NCBI GenBank assembly: GCA_964418745.1
Contig: CAYQMX010000001.1
Coordinates: 248,001-312,000 of the forward strand
Length of the DNA: 64,000 nucleotides
DNA from: Scleromatobacter sp964418745
Lineage (GTDB): Bacteria; Pseudomonadota; Gammaproteobacteria; Burkholderiales; Burkholderiaceae_C
Direction of reading: 5' to 3'
The notes under the pieces are model-generated. The model was not told the origin of the DNA. It was given only the letters and a program-made list of their open reading frames with translations, and did not search any database. Of this stretch, positions 1 to 10,073 are shown in pieces. Numbering within the stretch: the stretch's first letter is position 1; each line of letters opens with the position of its first letter. The translations under genes were made by a program, and so were the position numbers.

Positions 1-147
1 ATGATGAGCCGGCCCAACGCGCTGCAGCTCGCCGGTGCGCACGGGCGCGGCGCGCGCGGGACGGCCGTCGCGGTGCTGGTCTTCGGCGTGTCGGTGCTGG
101 CCATCCTGGCCGGCCGCCAGAGCGCCTTCCTGTACTTCGAGTTCTGA
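1..147 (+). CDS. MBOAT O-acyltransferase, AlgI-like, C-terminal end only
   Basis: The window opens inside this gene; only its last 48 codons are visible, read in frame 1. They encode a hydrophobic helix (about residues 22-38 of the visible part) and end in FLYFEF. AlgI-type membrane-bound O-acyltransferases usually finish with such a helix and an F(I/L)YF(Q/E)F tail. The stop overlaps the start of the next gene (TGATG at 145-149), and that gene is an AlgX/AlgJ-like protein, the normal partner. In such pairs the MBOAT protein passes acetyl groups across the inner membrane for polysaccharide acetylation. The Met codons at 1 and 4 are probably internal. The family call rests mainly on the tail and the neighbour. 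Confidence 0.6.
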   Translation: MMSRPNALQLAGAHGRGARGTAVAVLVFGVSVLAILAGRQSAFLYFEF

Positions 148-1250
148 TGGCCACGACCTCCGCACGCCGCCTCGTGGCCGGGTTCCTGCTCGGCGCGCTG
201 GCGTTCGTCGCCGCCGTGCCGCTGCTGGGCACCTGGCGGCGCGGCGCGCTGCCGGCCTCGGCCAGCACGGCGTTCGACGTCGACCCCGGCCTCCTCGACG
301 CCGGCGGCCTGCTGCGGCGCGCCGGCGTCTCGACGCGGCCCCGGCAGGTGGTGGTCGGCAAGGACGGCTGGCTGTTCCCGGGCGACCAGTACGCACAGGC
401 ACTCAGCGTCAAGCGGCAAGCGGCCTCGGCCGCCGACCTGGACGCGGCGCAGCGCATCGCCGACGCCACGCGCGCCTGGCGCCAGTGGCTGGCCGGCGCC
501 GGTGTGCGCGACTACTGGGTGCTGGTGTGCGCCGACAAGGACTCGGTCTACCCCGATCGCCTGCCCGACTGGGACCGGCCGGCCGGCGGCTCGGCGATGG
601 ACGCGACGATGGCGCGCGCCGACCCCGCCGTGGTGGTCGACTCGCGGCCCGCGCTGCGGCGCGAGCGGGCATTCGACGGGCCGCCGCTGTACGCGCGCAC
701 CGACTCGCACTGGACCGCGCGCGGCGCCTGGGCAGCCTACCGGGCGCTCGCGCAGGCCGCCGCGCGCACGTCGGCGACGCCCGCGTGGCTGCACGACGGC
801 GATGTCGGCTTCGCGGCCATCGACCTGCCCGAAGGCGACCTCGGCCACATCCTGCCCAGCGCGCATCCGGCGCGCGACACGGGCGCGCGCGCGACGTTCG
901 CGGGGGCGTGGGACGACGGCCGCACGCAGGGCGACGCCGCCACGGGCGTCGCGGTGAGCGCCGGCAGCCTCGGGATCGCGCAGCCGCTGCGGCACGCGCT
1001 GCGCATCGTCTCGCCGCACGCGCTGAACCGGCGCCGCCTGCTGTGGCTGCAGGACTCGACCGGCGCGGCGTTGCTGCCCTACGTCGCCGCCACGTTCGCC
1101 GAGGTGATCGAGATCGACCGCGCCTCGACGACGCCGGCCCAATGGGGGGCGCTGGTGCGCAGCCTGCGGCCCGACGCGGTGCTGGTCTCGGTGGTCGAGC
1201 GCAATGCCCGTGCCGACTGGTTCCAGGCGCTGCCGCCGTCAGCTCAGTAG
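147..1250 (+). CDS. AlgX/AlgJ-like SGNH-type O-acetyltransferase
   Basis: The 367-residue protein has one N-terminal membrane or signal segment (residues 9-27) and a periplasmic SGNH-hydrolase-like domain. GKDGWLFPGD (residues 71-80) matches the conserved opening of the ALGX domain. TDSHWT (185-190) supplies the Asp-x-His pair (D186, H188), and LQDSTG holds the likely nucleophile Ser304. In the family this trio transfers acetyl groups to an exported polysaccharide such as alginate or a similar exopolymer. The start overlaps the stop of the upstream AlgI-like gene by one base, so the two are probably co-translated. The polymer modified cannot be told from this window. The 3' end overlaps the convergent next gene by 12 bp. 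Confidence 0.78.
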   Translation: MATTSARRLVAGFLLGALAFVAAVPLLGTWRRGALPASASTAFDVDPGLLDAGGLLRRAGVSTRPRQVVVGKDGWLFPGDQYAQALSVKRQAASAADLDAAQRIADATRAWRQWLAGAGVRDYWVLVCADKDSVYPDRLPDWDRPAGGSAMDATMARADPAVVVDSRPALRRERAFDGPPLYARTDSHWTARGAWAAYRALAQAAARTSATPAWLHDGDVGFAAIDLPEGDLGHILPSAHPARDTGARATFAGAWDDGRTQGDAATGVAVSAGSLGIAQPLRHALRIVSPHALNRRRLLWLQDSTGAALLPYVAATFAEVIEIDRASTTPAQWGALVRSLRPDAVLVSVVERNARADWFQALPPSAQ

Positions 1251-1859
1251 CGCCGACAGCCGGTCGGGGTGGATATGCAGGCCCACCAGGCCGGCGACGC
1301 CCATCAGCACGCCGGCGCCGGCGGGCAGCAGGCTCAGGAGGTACAGCCACAGCAGCTGCGTCAGCGACGAGACGGCCAGCATCGAGATCGCGATCGCCAG
1401 CAGCGCGTCGGACAGGTCGAACTGGTCGTCGCGGTAGTTCAGCGCGTCGTAGTTCGCCTGGTCGGCGTTGGCCTGCGCCATCACGTCCTGTTTCTTCTGC
1501 GCCTGCTCCCTGGCGAGCTGCTCGTATTTCGCGACGGCCTGCGCGTAGCCGGCCTGCGCGGCGGCCGGCTGCGAGGGCTGCTGCAGCCGCAGCTGGGTGG
1601 CCGCGGATTCGGCGATCTCCTGGCGCACGTTGCGCGCCTGGTAGTACGACCAGTGGTCGATCTTGTCGGCCTGGGCCTGCTGCATCGCCTGGCAGATGTT
1701 GTCGTCCTTGACCTTGCAGATGCCCATGAAGGTGGCCAGCAGGGCGACGGTGATCGCCACCGCGGCGTTCAGGCGCGCCCGGCGGACGTGTTCGGACGGT
1801 GGCGTCTCGTCGCCGAATCCGGAGGGTTCGGCAACCAGTTCGAGCGGATCGAGTTCCAT
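1239..1859 (-). CDS. DUF4337-like membrane protein
   Basis: The 206-residue protein has a transmembrane helix near residues 31-47, a long hydrophilic, Gln/Ala-rich and probably coiled-coil middle (about 55-140), and two or three hydrophobic helices in the last 60 residues. This helix, coil, helical hairpin layout and the KVKDDNICQAMQQAQADK stretch resemble the DUF4337 family, whose function is unknown. It is encoded on the minus strand, converges on the acetyltransferase gene (12 bp overlap) and diverges from the GspA-like gene across about 130 bp. A second Met follows no better Shine-Dalgarno site, so the first ATG was kept. No function is assigned. Confidence 0.65.
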   Translation of the reverse strand: MELDPLELVAEPSGFGDETPPSEHVRRARLNAAVAITVALLATFMGICKVKDDNICQAMQQAQADKIDHWSYYQARNVRQEIAESAATQLRLQQPSQPAAAQAGYAQAVAKYEQLAREQAQKKQDVMAQANADQANYDALNYRDDQFDLSDALLAIAISMLAVSSLTQLLWLYLLSLLPAGAGVLMGVAGLVGLHIHPDRLSALLS

Positions 1860-1987
1860 GGGGTCTTTCAGGTCAGGTCGCGGAGCGGCGATTTGACACC
1901 CTGCGCGCGGTCGCGCGGCGGCGCTCCTTCACGAAGCTGACGTCGGGCGCGCGGCCCGGTGTCGCAGCGCCGAAGTATGCTTGCGGG

Positions 1988-3697
1988 ATGTACGAGCCCT
2001 TCTTCGGCCTGAAGCAGAAGCCCTTCTCGATCGCCCCCGACCCGCGCTACCTCTTCATGAGCGAGCGCCACCGGGAGGCGCTGGCGCACCTGTTGTACGG
2101 CGTGCACGGCGGCGGCGGCTTCGTGCTGCTGACCGGCGAGATCGGCGCCGGCAAGACCACCGTGTGCCGCTGCTTCCTGGAGCAGATCCCGGCGCGCTGC
2201 AACGTGGCCTACATCTTCAACCCGAAGCTGACGGCGCTCGAGCTGCTGGTCACCGTGTGCCACGAGTTCGGCATCAAGTTCCCGGCGCTGACGGCCGCGG
2301 GCACGCCGCCCGGCGTCAAGGAGCACGTCGACGGCCTCAACGAATACCTGCTGCGCACGCACGCCGTCGGCCAGAACAACGTGCTGATCATCGACGAGGC
2401 GCAGAACCTCTCGTCCGACGTGCTGGAGCAGTTGCGCCTGCTGACCAACCTCGAGACGAACGAGCGCAAGCTGCTGCAGATCGTGCTGATCGGCCAGCCC
2501 GAGCTGCGCGGCATGCTGGCGCGCCCCGAGCTCGAGCAGCTGGCGCAGCGCGTGATCGCGCGCTACCACCTCGACGCCCTGAGCGAGAAGGAGGCGACCC
2601 ACTACATCGCGCACCGGCTCGCGGTGGCCGGCCTCAAGGGCGCGCTGCCGTTCGACGCCGGCGCGCTGCGGCGCATCCACCAGCTCACGCGCGGCGTGCC
2701 GCGCCGCATCAACCTGCTGTGCGACCGCGCGCTGCTGGGCGCCTACGCCACCGGCAAGGCGCGCGTCGATCGCGCGATCGTCGACAAGGCTGCGCTGGAG
2801 GTGTTCGGCCGCCCGGGCCAGAGCCGCAACCTGCCGGCGCGCTGGTGGCCGCTGGCGCTGGGTGCGGGCGCGCTGGCCGCGGCGGCCGCGGTGGCCGCGG
2901 TGCAATGGAGCGCGCGCGGCCGGCCCGAGCCGCGGATCGCCGCGGCCGCCGCGTCGGCGCCGCCGTCGGCCGTGCCGCGACCGGCCGCCGTGGCCTCGAC
3001 GTTGCCGACCGCCGCGTCCGCGGCCGCGGTGACGCCGCGCCTGCGCTCGATCGACGACCTCGAGGCGCTGCTCGCCCGAGCGCCGCGCGACGAGCGCGAC
3101 GCGCTGCGCACCCTGGCCCCCGAGTGGACGCTCCTGCTGCTGGGAGACGCCGATCCGTGCGCGCTCGCCGCCGAGCAGGACGTGCGCTGCTTCCGCGCCC
3201 ACGGCGGCCTCGCGCTGCTGCGCCTGCTGGCCCGCCCGAGCGTGCTGGCGCTGCGCGACGCGCAGGATCGGCCGGTCTACGTGGTGCTCGCGGGCCTGGG
3301 CCACGACGACGCGACGCTGCTGGTGGGCAAGGCGCCGCTGCAGGTGCCGCTGGCGCTGCTGAGCACCGCGTGGCGTGGCGACTTCACCACGTTCTGGCGC
3401 GTGCCGGCCGGCTATTCGGCGCCGCTGGCGCTGGGCTCGCGCGGGGCGCTGGTCGACGCGGTGGGCGCGCAGCTTGCCGCAGCCCAGGGCGCCTCGGCGC
3501 CGGTGCCCGACCACGTCTTCGACAACACGTTGCGCGCCCGCGTGGAGGCCTTCCAGCAGGCCCAGGGCCTGGCGCCCGACGGCGTCGCCGGTCCGACGAC
3601 GCTGATGCAGATCAACCGCGCCAGTGGCGTCGTCGAGCCCTGGCTGGCCGGCACGGCGCCGGTGGCGACGACGGCGCCCGCCGCCCAGAGAAAGTAG
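1988..3697 (+). CDS. gspA: GspA/ExeA-family AAA ATPase with peptidoglycan-binding domain
   Basis: The 569-residue protein starts MYEPFFGLKQKPF, the typical ExeA/GspA opening, so ATG 1988 was preferred to the longer open frame. The AAA domain has Walker A GEIGAGKTT (residues 50-58) and Walker B LIIDEAQN. One transmembrane helix follows near residue 290. The periplasmic part ends in a peptidoglycan_binding_1-type repeat (FQQAQGLAPDGVAGPTT). In type II secretion, GspA with GspB uses ATP binding and peptidoglycan contact to help place the secretin in the outer membrane. The gene for the GspB partner starts 8 bp downstream. No other gsp gene is in the window, so the secretin operon must lie elsewhere. 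XrtA-associated ATPases are related, but the GspB neighbour favours GspA. Confidence 0.85.
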   Translation: MYEPFFGLKQKPFSIAPDPRYLFMSERHREALAHLLYGVHGGGGFVLLTGEIGAGKTTVCRCFLEQIPARCNVAYIFNPKLTALELLVTVCHEFGIKFPALTAAGTPPGVKEHVDGLNEYLLRTHAVGQNNVLIIDEAQNLSSDVLEQLRLLTNLETNERKLLQIVLIGQPELRGMLARPELEQLAQRVIARYHLDALSEKEATHYIAHRLAVAGLKGALPFDAGALRRIHQLTRGVPRRINLLCDRALLGAYATGKARVDRAIVDKAALEVFGRPGQSRNLPARWWPLALGAGALAAAAAVAAVQWSARGRPEPRIAAAAASAPPSAVPRPAAVASTLPTAASAAAVTPRLRSIDDLEALLARAPRDERDALRTLAPEWTLLLLGDADPCALAAEQDVRCFRAHGGLALLRLLARPSVLALRDAQDRPVYVVLAGLGHDDATLLVGKAPLQVPLALLSTAWRGDFTTFWRVPAGYSAPLALGSRGALVDAVGAQLAAAQGASAPVPDHVFDNTLRARVEAFQQAQGLAPDGVAGPTTLMQINRASGVVEPWLAGTAPVATTAPAAQRK

Positions 3698-3704
3698 CCC
3701 GCGC

Positions 3705-4508
3705 ATGTCCTACATCCTCGATGCGCTCCGCCGCGCCGACGCCGAACGCTCGCGCGGCGTGGTGCCGGGCCTGCACGCGCATGGCCTGCCCGGCGACACC
3801 GAGGCGGCGGCGCGCCGGCCCGTGCTGCCGGGGTGGGCCGTCGGCGCGGTGGCCGTGCTGGTGCTGGCCGGCGGCGTCGTCGCGTGGCTGGCGCCGTGGC
3901 GCGGCGCGCCGGACTCGCGCGTGGCGCAGGTCTCCGCGCCCGTGCCCGGCGTGCGCGAGGACGCACCGGCCCCAGCGCCGGCGGCGCAGGGCGCGTTGCC
4001 GCCGGGCCCGCCGGGCGCGCTCGATCCGGCCGCGCGACCGATCGAGCCGCCACTGGCGCACGCCGTGCAGCCCGCGCCGGCCGACGCCGGCGCGCCGCCG
4101 CCCTACCCACCGCCCCGCGGCGTCGCGCGCGACCCGCAGGCCGAGCGCGTGGCCGCCGGCCGCGTCGCCACGCTGGAGCCGCGCGCCCCGGCCCGCGCGC
4201 CGGCCGCCGCCGCGCCGGTGTCGGCGGTGGAGCACTACGGGGCGCCGATCGCCGCCGCGCCGGCACCCGCACGCAGCACGGCCGTCGTCGCCCTCAACGA
4301 CCTGCCGCCGGACGTGCGCGCGCAACTGCCGCGCCTGGCCGTGGGCGGTGCCATCTACTCCGAGACACCGTCCGCGCGCATGGTGATCCTCAACGGGCAG
4401 GTCTTCCACGAGGGCGACAAGCCCGCCGCCGACACCGTGCTCGAACAGATTCGCCTGAAATCCGCCGTGCTGAACTTCCGTGGCCAGCGCTACGAAGTCG
4501 CGTTCTGA
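3705..4508 (+). CDS. gspB: GspB/ExeB-like type II secretion assembly protein
   Basis: The 267-residue protein begins MSYILDALRRADAERSRG, the cytoplasmic signature of GspB proteins. A transmembrane helix (about residues 44-64) and a long Pro/Ala-rich periplasmic linker (about 70-200) follow. The C-terminal T2SSB domain (about 195-267) contains LPRLAVGGAIYSETPSARMV and ends with FRGQRYEVAF. ATG 3705 begins this signature and lies 8 bp after the GspA stop, so the two form one unit. The pair is thought to assemble the outer-membrane secretin through peptidoglycan. The extreme Pro/Ala bias of the linker is normal for this family in G+C-rich hosts. Confidence 0.85.
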   Translation: MSYILDALRRADAERSRGVVPGLHAHGLPGDTEAAARRPVLPGWAVGAVAVLVLAGGVVAWLAPWRGAPDSRVAQVSAPVPGVREDAPAPAPAAQGALPPGPPGALDPAARPIEPPLAHAVQPAPADAGAPPPYPPPRGVARDPQAERVAAGRVATLEPRAPARAPAAAAPVSAVEHYGAPIAAAPAPARSTAVVALNDLPPDVRAQLPRLAVGGAIYSETPSARMVILNGQVFHEGDKPAADTVLEQIRLKSAVLNFRGQRYEVAF

Positions 4509-4533
4509 CCCTTCCCCCGAAAGCCTTCCCCGC

Positions 4534-5085
4534 ATGTCCATGTCCCGAATCCTTCGTTGCGCCCCCGTGGCCGTCGCCGCGCTGCTGGCCGCCTGTGCCG
4601 CCCCGTCGCTGAAGCCGACCCCGCCCACGGTGGTCATTCCCGGCAACCTGCGGGCGCCGGCCACCGAGGCGCTGGTGCGCACGCTGTGGGCCGACGGCGT
4701 GCAGGTCTACGAATGCCGCAAGGCGGCCGACGCGAGCTTTCCCGAGTGGGTGTTCGTCGCGCCGGAGGCGCGGCTGGTGGACGCCGCCGGCACGCTGGTG
4801 GGCCGCCACTACGCCGGGCCCACCTGGGAGGCGGGCGACGGCAGCAAGGTGGTGGGCGTGGTCACATCCAAGGTCGACGCCCCCGATCCGCATGCCATCC
4901 CCTGGCTGCTGCTGGCCACGCGCAGCACCGGCAAGCCGGGCCTGTTCGCCAAGGTCAGCACGATCCAGCGCGTGGCCACCGTCGGCGGCGTCGCGCCCGC
5001 CAGCGGCTGCGGCACCGCGACGATCGGCAAGCAGGAGCGCGTGCCCTACCAGGCGCAGTACGTGCAGTACGCGCCGACGTTCTAG
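4534..5085 (+). CDS. DUF3455 family lipoprotein
   Basis: The 183-residue product has a lipoprotein signal peptide with a lipobox LAAC (Cys21). The mature domain contains QVYECRK, the phrase GPTWEAGDGSKVVG, PWLLLATRS and SGCGTATIGKQERVPY, all characteristic of DUF3455, a widespread family of unknown function in proteobacteria and fungi. An upstream ATG at 4480 in the same frame would overlap the gspB end and put 18 hydrophilic residues before the signal peptide, so ATG 4534 was chosen. It follows gspB by 25 bp and could be co-transcribed. It converges with the RidA gene, sharing the CTAG at 5082-5085. Confidence 0.75.
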   Translation: MSMSRILRCAPVAVAALLAACAAPSLKPTPPTVVIPGNLRAPATEALVRTLWADGVQVYECRKAADASFPEWVFVAPEARLVDAAGTLVGRHYAGPTWEAGDGSKVVGVVTSKVDAPDPHAIPWLLLATRSTGKPGLFAKVSTIQRVATVGGVAPASGCGTATIGKQERVPYQAQYVQYAPTF

Positions 5086-5483
5086 AGGGCCTGCGGCACC
5101 ACGGCCGTCACCTCGACCTCGACCTTGGCGCGCGCCTCCATCAGCGCGCTGACCGCGACGGCGCTCATCGCAACGTCGTAGTGCCCCATCACCTCGCGGT
5201 AGGCGGCGCCGATCTCGGCACCGCGCGCGAGCCAGTCGGCGCGGTCGGTGACGTACCAGGTCATGCGCACCATGTGCTCCGGCGTCGCGCCGGCCTCGGC
5301 CAGCACGGCCTTGACGTTGGCCAGCGCCTGGCGCACCTGGCCGACCAGGTCGTCGGTGTCGAACTCGGCCGCGGCGTTCCAGCCGACCATGCCGGCGACG
5401 AACACCTGCCGGCCTTGCGCGGATACGCCGTTCGCGTAGCCGCGCGGACGTGGCCAGCCTTCGGGTTGCAGGACTGTCTTCAT
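5082..5483 (-). CDS. RidA/YjgF-family enamine/imine deaminase
   Basis: The 133-residue protein is the usual RidA length and shows the family core: VFVAGMVGWN, QVRQALANVKAVLAEAGATPEHMVRMTWYVTD and the closing ARAKVEVEVTAVV. RidA enzymes hydrolyse reactive enamines and imines. It is the last gene of the leftward anthranilate-CoA operon, 46 bp after the ligase stop. 2-Aminobenzoyl-CoA degradation passes through enamine intermediates, so a dedicated deaminase fits; this is inference from context. It belongs with the longer, pathway-linked RidA-like subgroup rather than the short housekeeping RidA. The family call is firm and the substrate is not known. Confidence 0.85.
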   Translation of the reverse strand: MKTVLQPEGWPRPRGYANGVSAQGRQVFVAGMVGWNAAAEFDTDDLVGQVRQALANVKAVLAEAGATPEHMVRMTWYVTDRADWLARGAEIGAAYREVMGHYDVAMSAVAVSALMEARAKVEVEVTAVVPQAL

Positions 5484-5529
5484 CGTTGCCTCGCGTGGGG
5501 GGTCGGCGCGCGTGCTCGCGCGGGTCGTG

Positions 5530-7169
5530 TCATGGGGCCGCCTTCAGCCGGAAGCGCTGCAGCTTGCCGGTGGCGGTGCGCGGCAGGTCGGCGACGAACT
5601 CGATCGCGCGCGGGTACTTGTACGGCGCCACCGCCTGCTTGACGTGCGCCTGCAGCAGGGCGACCGTGGCCGGATCCGGGGCATGGCCGGCGCGCAGCAC
5701 GACGAAGGCCTTGACGATCTGGCCGCGCTCCTCGTCGGGCACACCGATCACCGCGCACTCCGCGACGGCCGGATGCTCCAGCAGCACGGTCTCGACCTCG
5801 GGGGCCGCGATGTTGTAGCCCGCCGAGATGATCATGTCGTCGGTGCGCGCCTGGTAGCGGTACTGGCCTTCCGCGTCCTGCAGGTAGGCGTCGCCGGTGA
5901 CGTTCCAGCCGTCCTGGACGTACTGCGCCTGGCGGACGTCGTCCAGGTAGCGGCAGCCCGTCGGGCCGCGCACCGCCAGCCGGCCGACGACCCCGCGCGG
6001 CAGCGGCCGGCCGTCGGAGTCGAGGATGCAGGCCTGGTAGCCCGGCACCGGCGTGCCGGTGGCGCCGGGGCGCGCATGCGCCTCGTCGGCGGAGATGAAG
6101 ATGTGCAGCATCTCGGTGGAGCCGATGCCGTCGATCGCTTCCAGGCCCGTGGCCGCCTGCCATTGCACGCGCGTGGCGGCGGGCAGGGCCTCGCCGGCCG
6201 ACACGCACTTGCGCAGCGTGCCGCCGAGCGCCACCGACAGCCGGCGCTCGCGCGCCTGGTCGGCGATCGCGCGGTAGGTGGTGGGCGCGGTGAACAGCAC
6301 CGTGGCGCGGTATGCGGCGATGGCCTCCAGCAGCAGCGGCGGGGTGGCCTTCTCCAGCAGCACGGTGCTGGCGCCGATGGACAACGGAAACAGCAGCAGG
6401 CCGCCCAGCCCGAACGTGAAGCCCAGCGGCGGGCTGCCGATGAAGACGTCGTCGGCGTCCGCGCGCAGCACGTGCCGGGGCCAGCACAGGCAGATCGCCA
6501 TCACGTCCTGGTGGAAGTGCATCGTCGCCTTGGGCTCGCCGGTGGTGCCCGACGTGAAGGCGAGCAGGCAGGTGTCGTCGGCGGCGGTGTCGACGGCCGC
6601 GAACGGCCGCGCGTGGCGCGCCATCGCGGCCTCCAGGCCGTCGGGCGACGCGTCGTTGAACAGGCGCACTTCGCGCAGCGTGGGGCAGTCCGGTCGCGCC
6701 AGGCGCAACTCCTCGGCGAGCGCCAGGTCGCACAGCGCGTGCGTGACCTGCGCCTTGGCGACGACCTGCCGCAGCTCCTTGGCGCGCAGCAGCGGCATCG
6801 TGGCCACGGCCACCGCGCCGGTCTTCATCACGCCGAACCAGCAGGCGGCCAGCATCGCGTTGTTGGGCGCGCGCAGCAGCACGCGCTGGCCCGGCCGCAC
6901 CCCCATCTCGTCGACCAGCACGTGGGCGACGGCGTCGGCGTGGCGCTGCAGGTCGGCGTAGGTCCAGCGCAGGCCGGGGCCCAGGATGCAGGGACGCCCG
7001 CCCCAGCCGCGCGCGAGCGCCCGGTCCAGCAGTTCCACCGCGCAGTTGAGCTGCGGCGGGAACTGCAGCTCGGGCAGGTCGAACAGGTAGACCGGCTGCT
7101 GCGCGAGCGGCGGCAGGTGGTCGCGGGTGAAGGTGTCGACGTGGGCGCTGCGGCCGCGCGAGGGGATGC

Positions 7170-7173
<4 letters not shown>
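5530..7173 (-). CDS. 2-aminobenzoate (anthranilate)-CoA ligase-like AMP-binding enzyme
   Basis: The 547-residue acyl-adenylate enzyme has the P-loop-like motif LLAFTSGTTGEPKATMHF, the adenine-binding IGSTEMLHIF, the hinge region YRYQARTDDMIISAGYNIA and the catalytic-Lys tail PRTATGKLQRFRL. This is the benzoate/2-aminobenzoate-CoA ligase type. It would activate anthranilate with ATP and CoA, the entry step of the aerobic CoA-linked route. ATG 7173 overlaps the stop of the acyl-CoA dehydrogenase gene (ATGA, 7170-7173), which fixes the start although the open frame runs much further upstream. Between the monooxygenase/reductase and RidA, anthranilate is the likely substrate; salicylate or benzoate cannot be excluded by sequence. 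Confidence 0.85.
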
Positions 7174-8369
<1,196 letters not shown>

Positions 8370-8370
8370 C

Positions 8371-8444
8371 TCAGCGCCGCCCGGCCGCCCGAAGGCGCTG
8401 AAGCGCCCCCGCGGGGGGCAGCGAACAAGGTGAGCGTGGGGGCC
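8371..8444. repeat. Intergenic GCCCCC-GGGGGC repeat element
   Basis: The spacer between two operon genes holds an inverted repeat TCAGCGCC (8371-8378) with GGCGCTGA (8394-8401), then the palindrome CCCCCGCGGGGG (8406-8417) followed by CAGCGAACAAGGTGAGCGTGGGGGCC. Such cassettes recur between genes in Comamonadaceae and relatives; that is recalled family knowledge, not a search. Here it sits inside an operon, so the RNA hairpin could affect relative expression of the flanking genes. No open frame fits it. Confidence 0.55.
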
Positions 8445-8452
8445 GATTCATC

Positions 8453-9333
<881 letters not shown>

Positions 9334-9337
<4 letters not shown>

Positions 9338-9849
9338 CGAGTCTCGTCGTCCTGCAGGCGGCGTGTCAGCGACAGCCGCAGGTGGCCCAGCAGCGCGTGC
9401 AGCTGCTCGCCTTCCTCGGCGCCGAGGCCCTCGAACAGCTCGACGACCCAGCGCTCGTGCTCGGCGGCCACGCGCTCGAACGCGCGCTTGCCGCGCGGGG
9501 TGAGCGCGATGCGGAACGAGCGCCGGTCCTCGGGGTCGACCTGGCGCGTGACGTGGCCGCTGCGCTCGAGCTCGTCGGTCAGGCTGGTGACGTTGCCGCC
9601 GGTCACCATCAGGTAGCGCGACAGCGCGCTCATGCGCAGGCCCTGGGGCTGCTCCTCGCGGAAACGGTGCAGCTGCGCGAGGTAGTCGAAGCGCGGCAGC
9701 GTCATGTCGAAGTGCAGGCGCAGCCGGCGCCGGATCTCGGTCTCGATCTGCGTGGTGCACGACAGCAGGCGCAACCAGGTCTTGACGGCCGCGTGGTGGG
9801 TGGTCGCGGCGCGGCCCTCGTGGCCGATCGCCGAGTCGCCCAGCAGCAC
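9334..9849 (-). CDS. MarR-family transcriptional regulator
   Basis: A winged-helix MarR regulator of about 171 residues. After a leader come LRLHFDMTLPRFDYLAQLHR, the recognition region RYLMVTGGNVTSLTDELERSGHVTR and the wing VDPEDRRSFRIALTPRGKRAFE. No ATG lies upstream of the conserved part, and the open frame runs back through the intergenic repeats. The GTG at 9849 was chosen, giving a normal MarR length, but the start is uncertain. Related regulators respond to aromatic acids or their CoA thioesters. The gene lies inside the operon it probably represses; a candidate operator is at 13434-13451. Confidence 0.8.
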
Positions 9850-9908
9850 ATCGAGCTGGTTGGTGCTGCGCGGGTCGTGGTCCTGACCGCCCGGCTTGCT
9901 GCGCTGCG

Positions 9909-9964
9909 CCGCCCCCGAGGGGCTCACGCCGCCTCGCTCCGGAGCGGCCGCGCGCTCGGCGGCG
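9909..9964. repeat. Direct repeat copy 1 (56 bp)
   Basis: First of two near-identical 56-bp copies in the gap between the SDR and MarR genes. It starts CCGCCCCCGAGGGGCTCACG and ends GCTCGGCGGCG, with internal palindromes CCCCGAGGGG and CTCCGGAG. The second copy begins exactly 84 bp later. It is related in style to the element at 8371-8444. The open frame running through it is a by-product of composition. Confidence 0.75.
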
Positions 9965-9992
9965 AATCCGACTGCCCGGCTCGCTTCATTCC

Positions 9993-10048
9993 CCGCCCCC
10001 GAGGGGCTCACGCCGCCTCGCTCCGGAGCGGCCGCGCGCTCGGCGGCG
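9993..10048. repeat. Direct repeat copy 2 (56 bp)
   Basis: Second copy of the 56-bp repeat that starts at 9909, separated from it by 28 unrelated bases. The two copies fill most of the 224-bp spacer inside the anthranilate-CoA operon. On the transcribed strand each can form a G+C-rich hairpin, so they may reduce or stabilise the downstream mRNA. Two copies with an unlike spacer are too few for a CRISPR array. Confidence 0.75.
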
Positions 10049-10073
10049 GGCGGTCGACGCGATGGGTTGGCTT

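Noticed and set aside
9909..10048. CRISPR-like repeats
   Set aside because: Only two copies, long repeat and 28-bp spacer, no cas genes; they are intergenic repeats.
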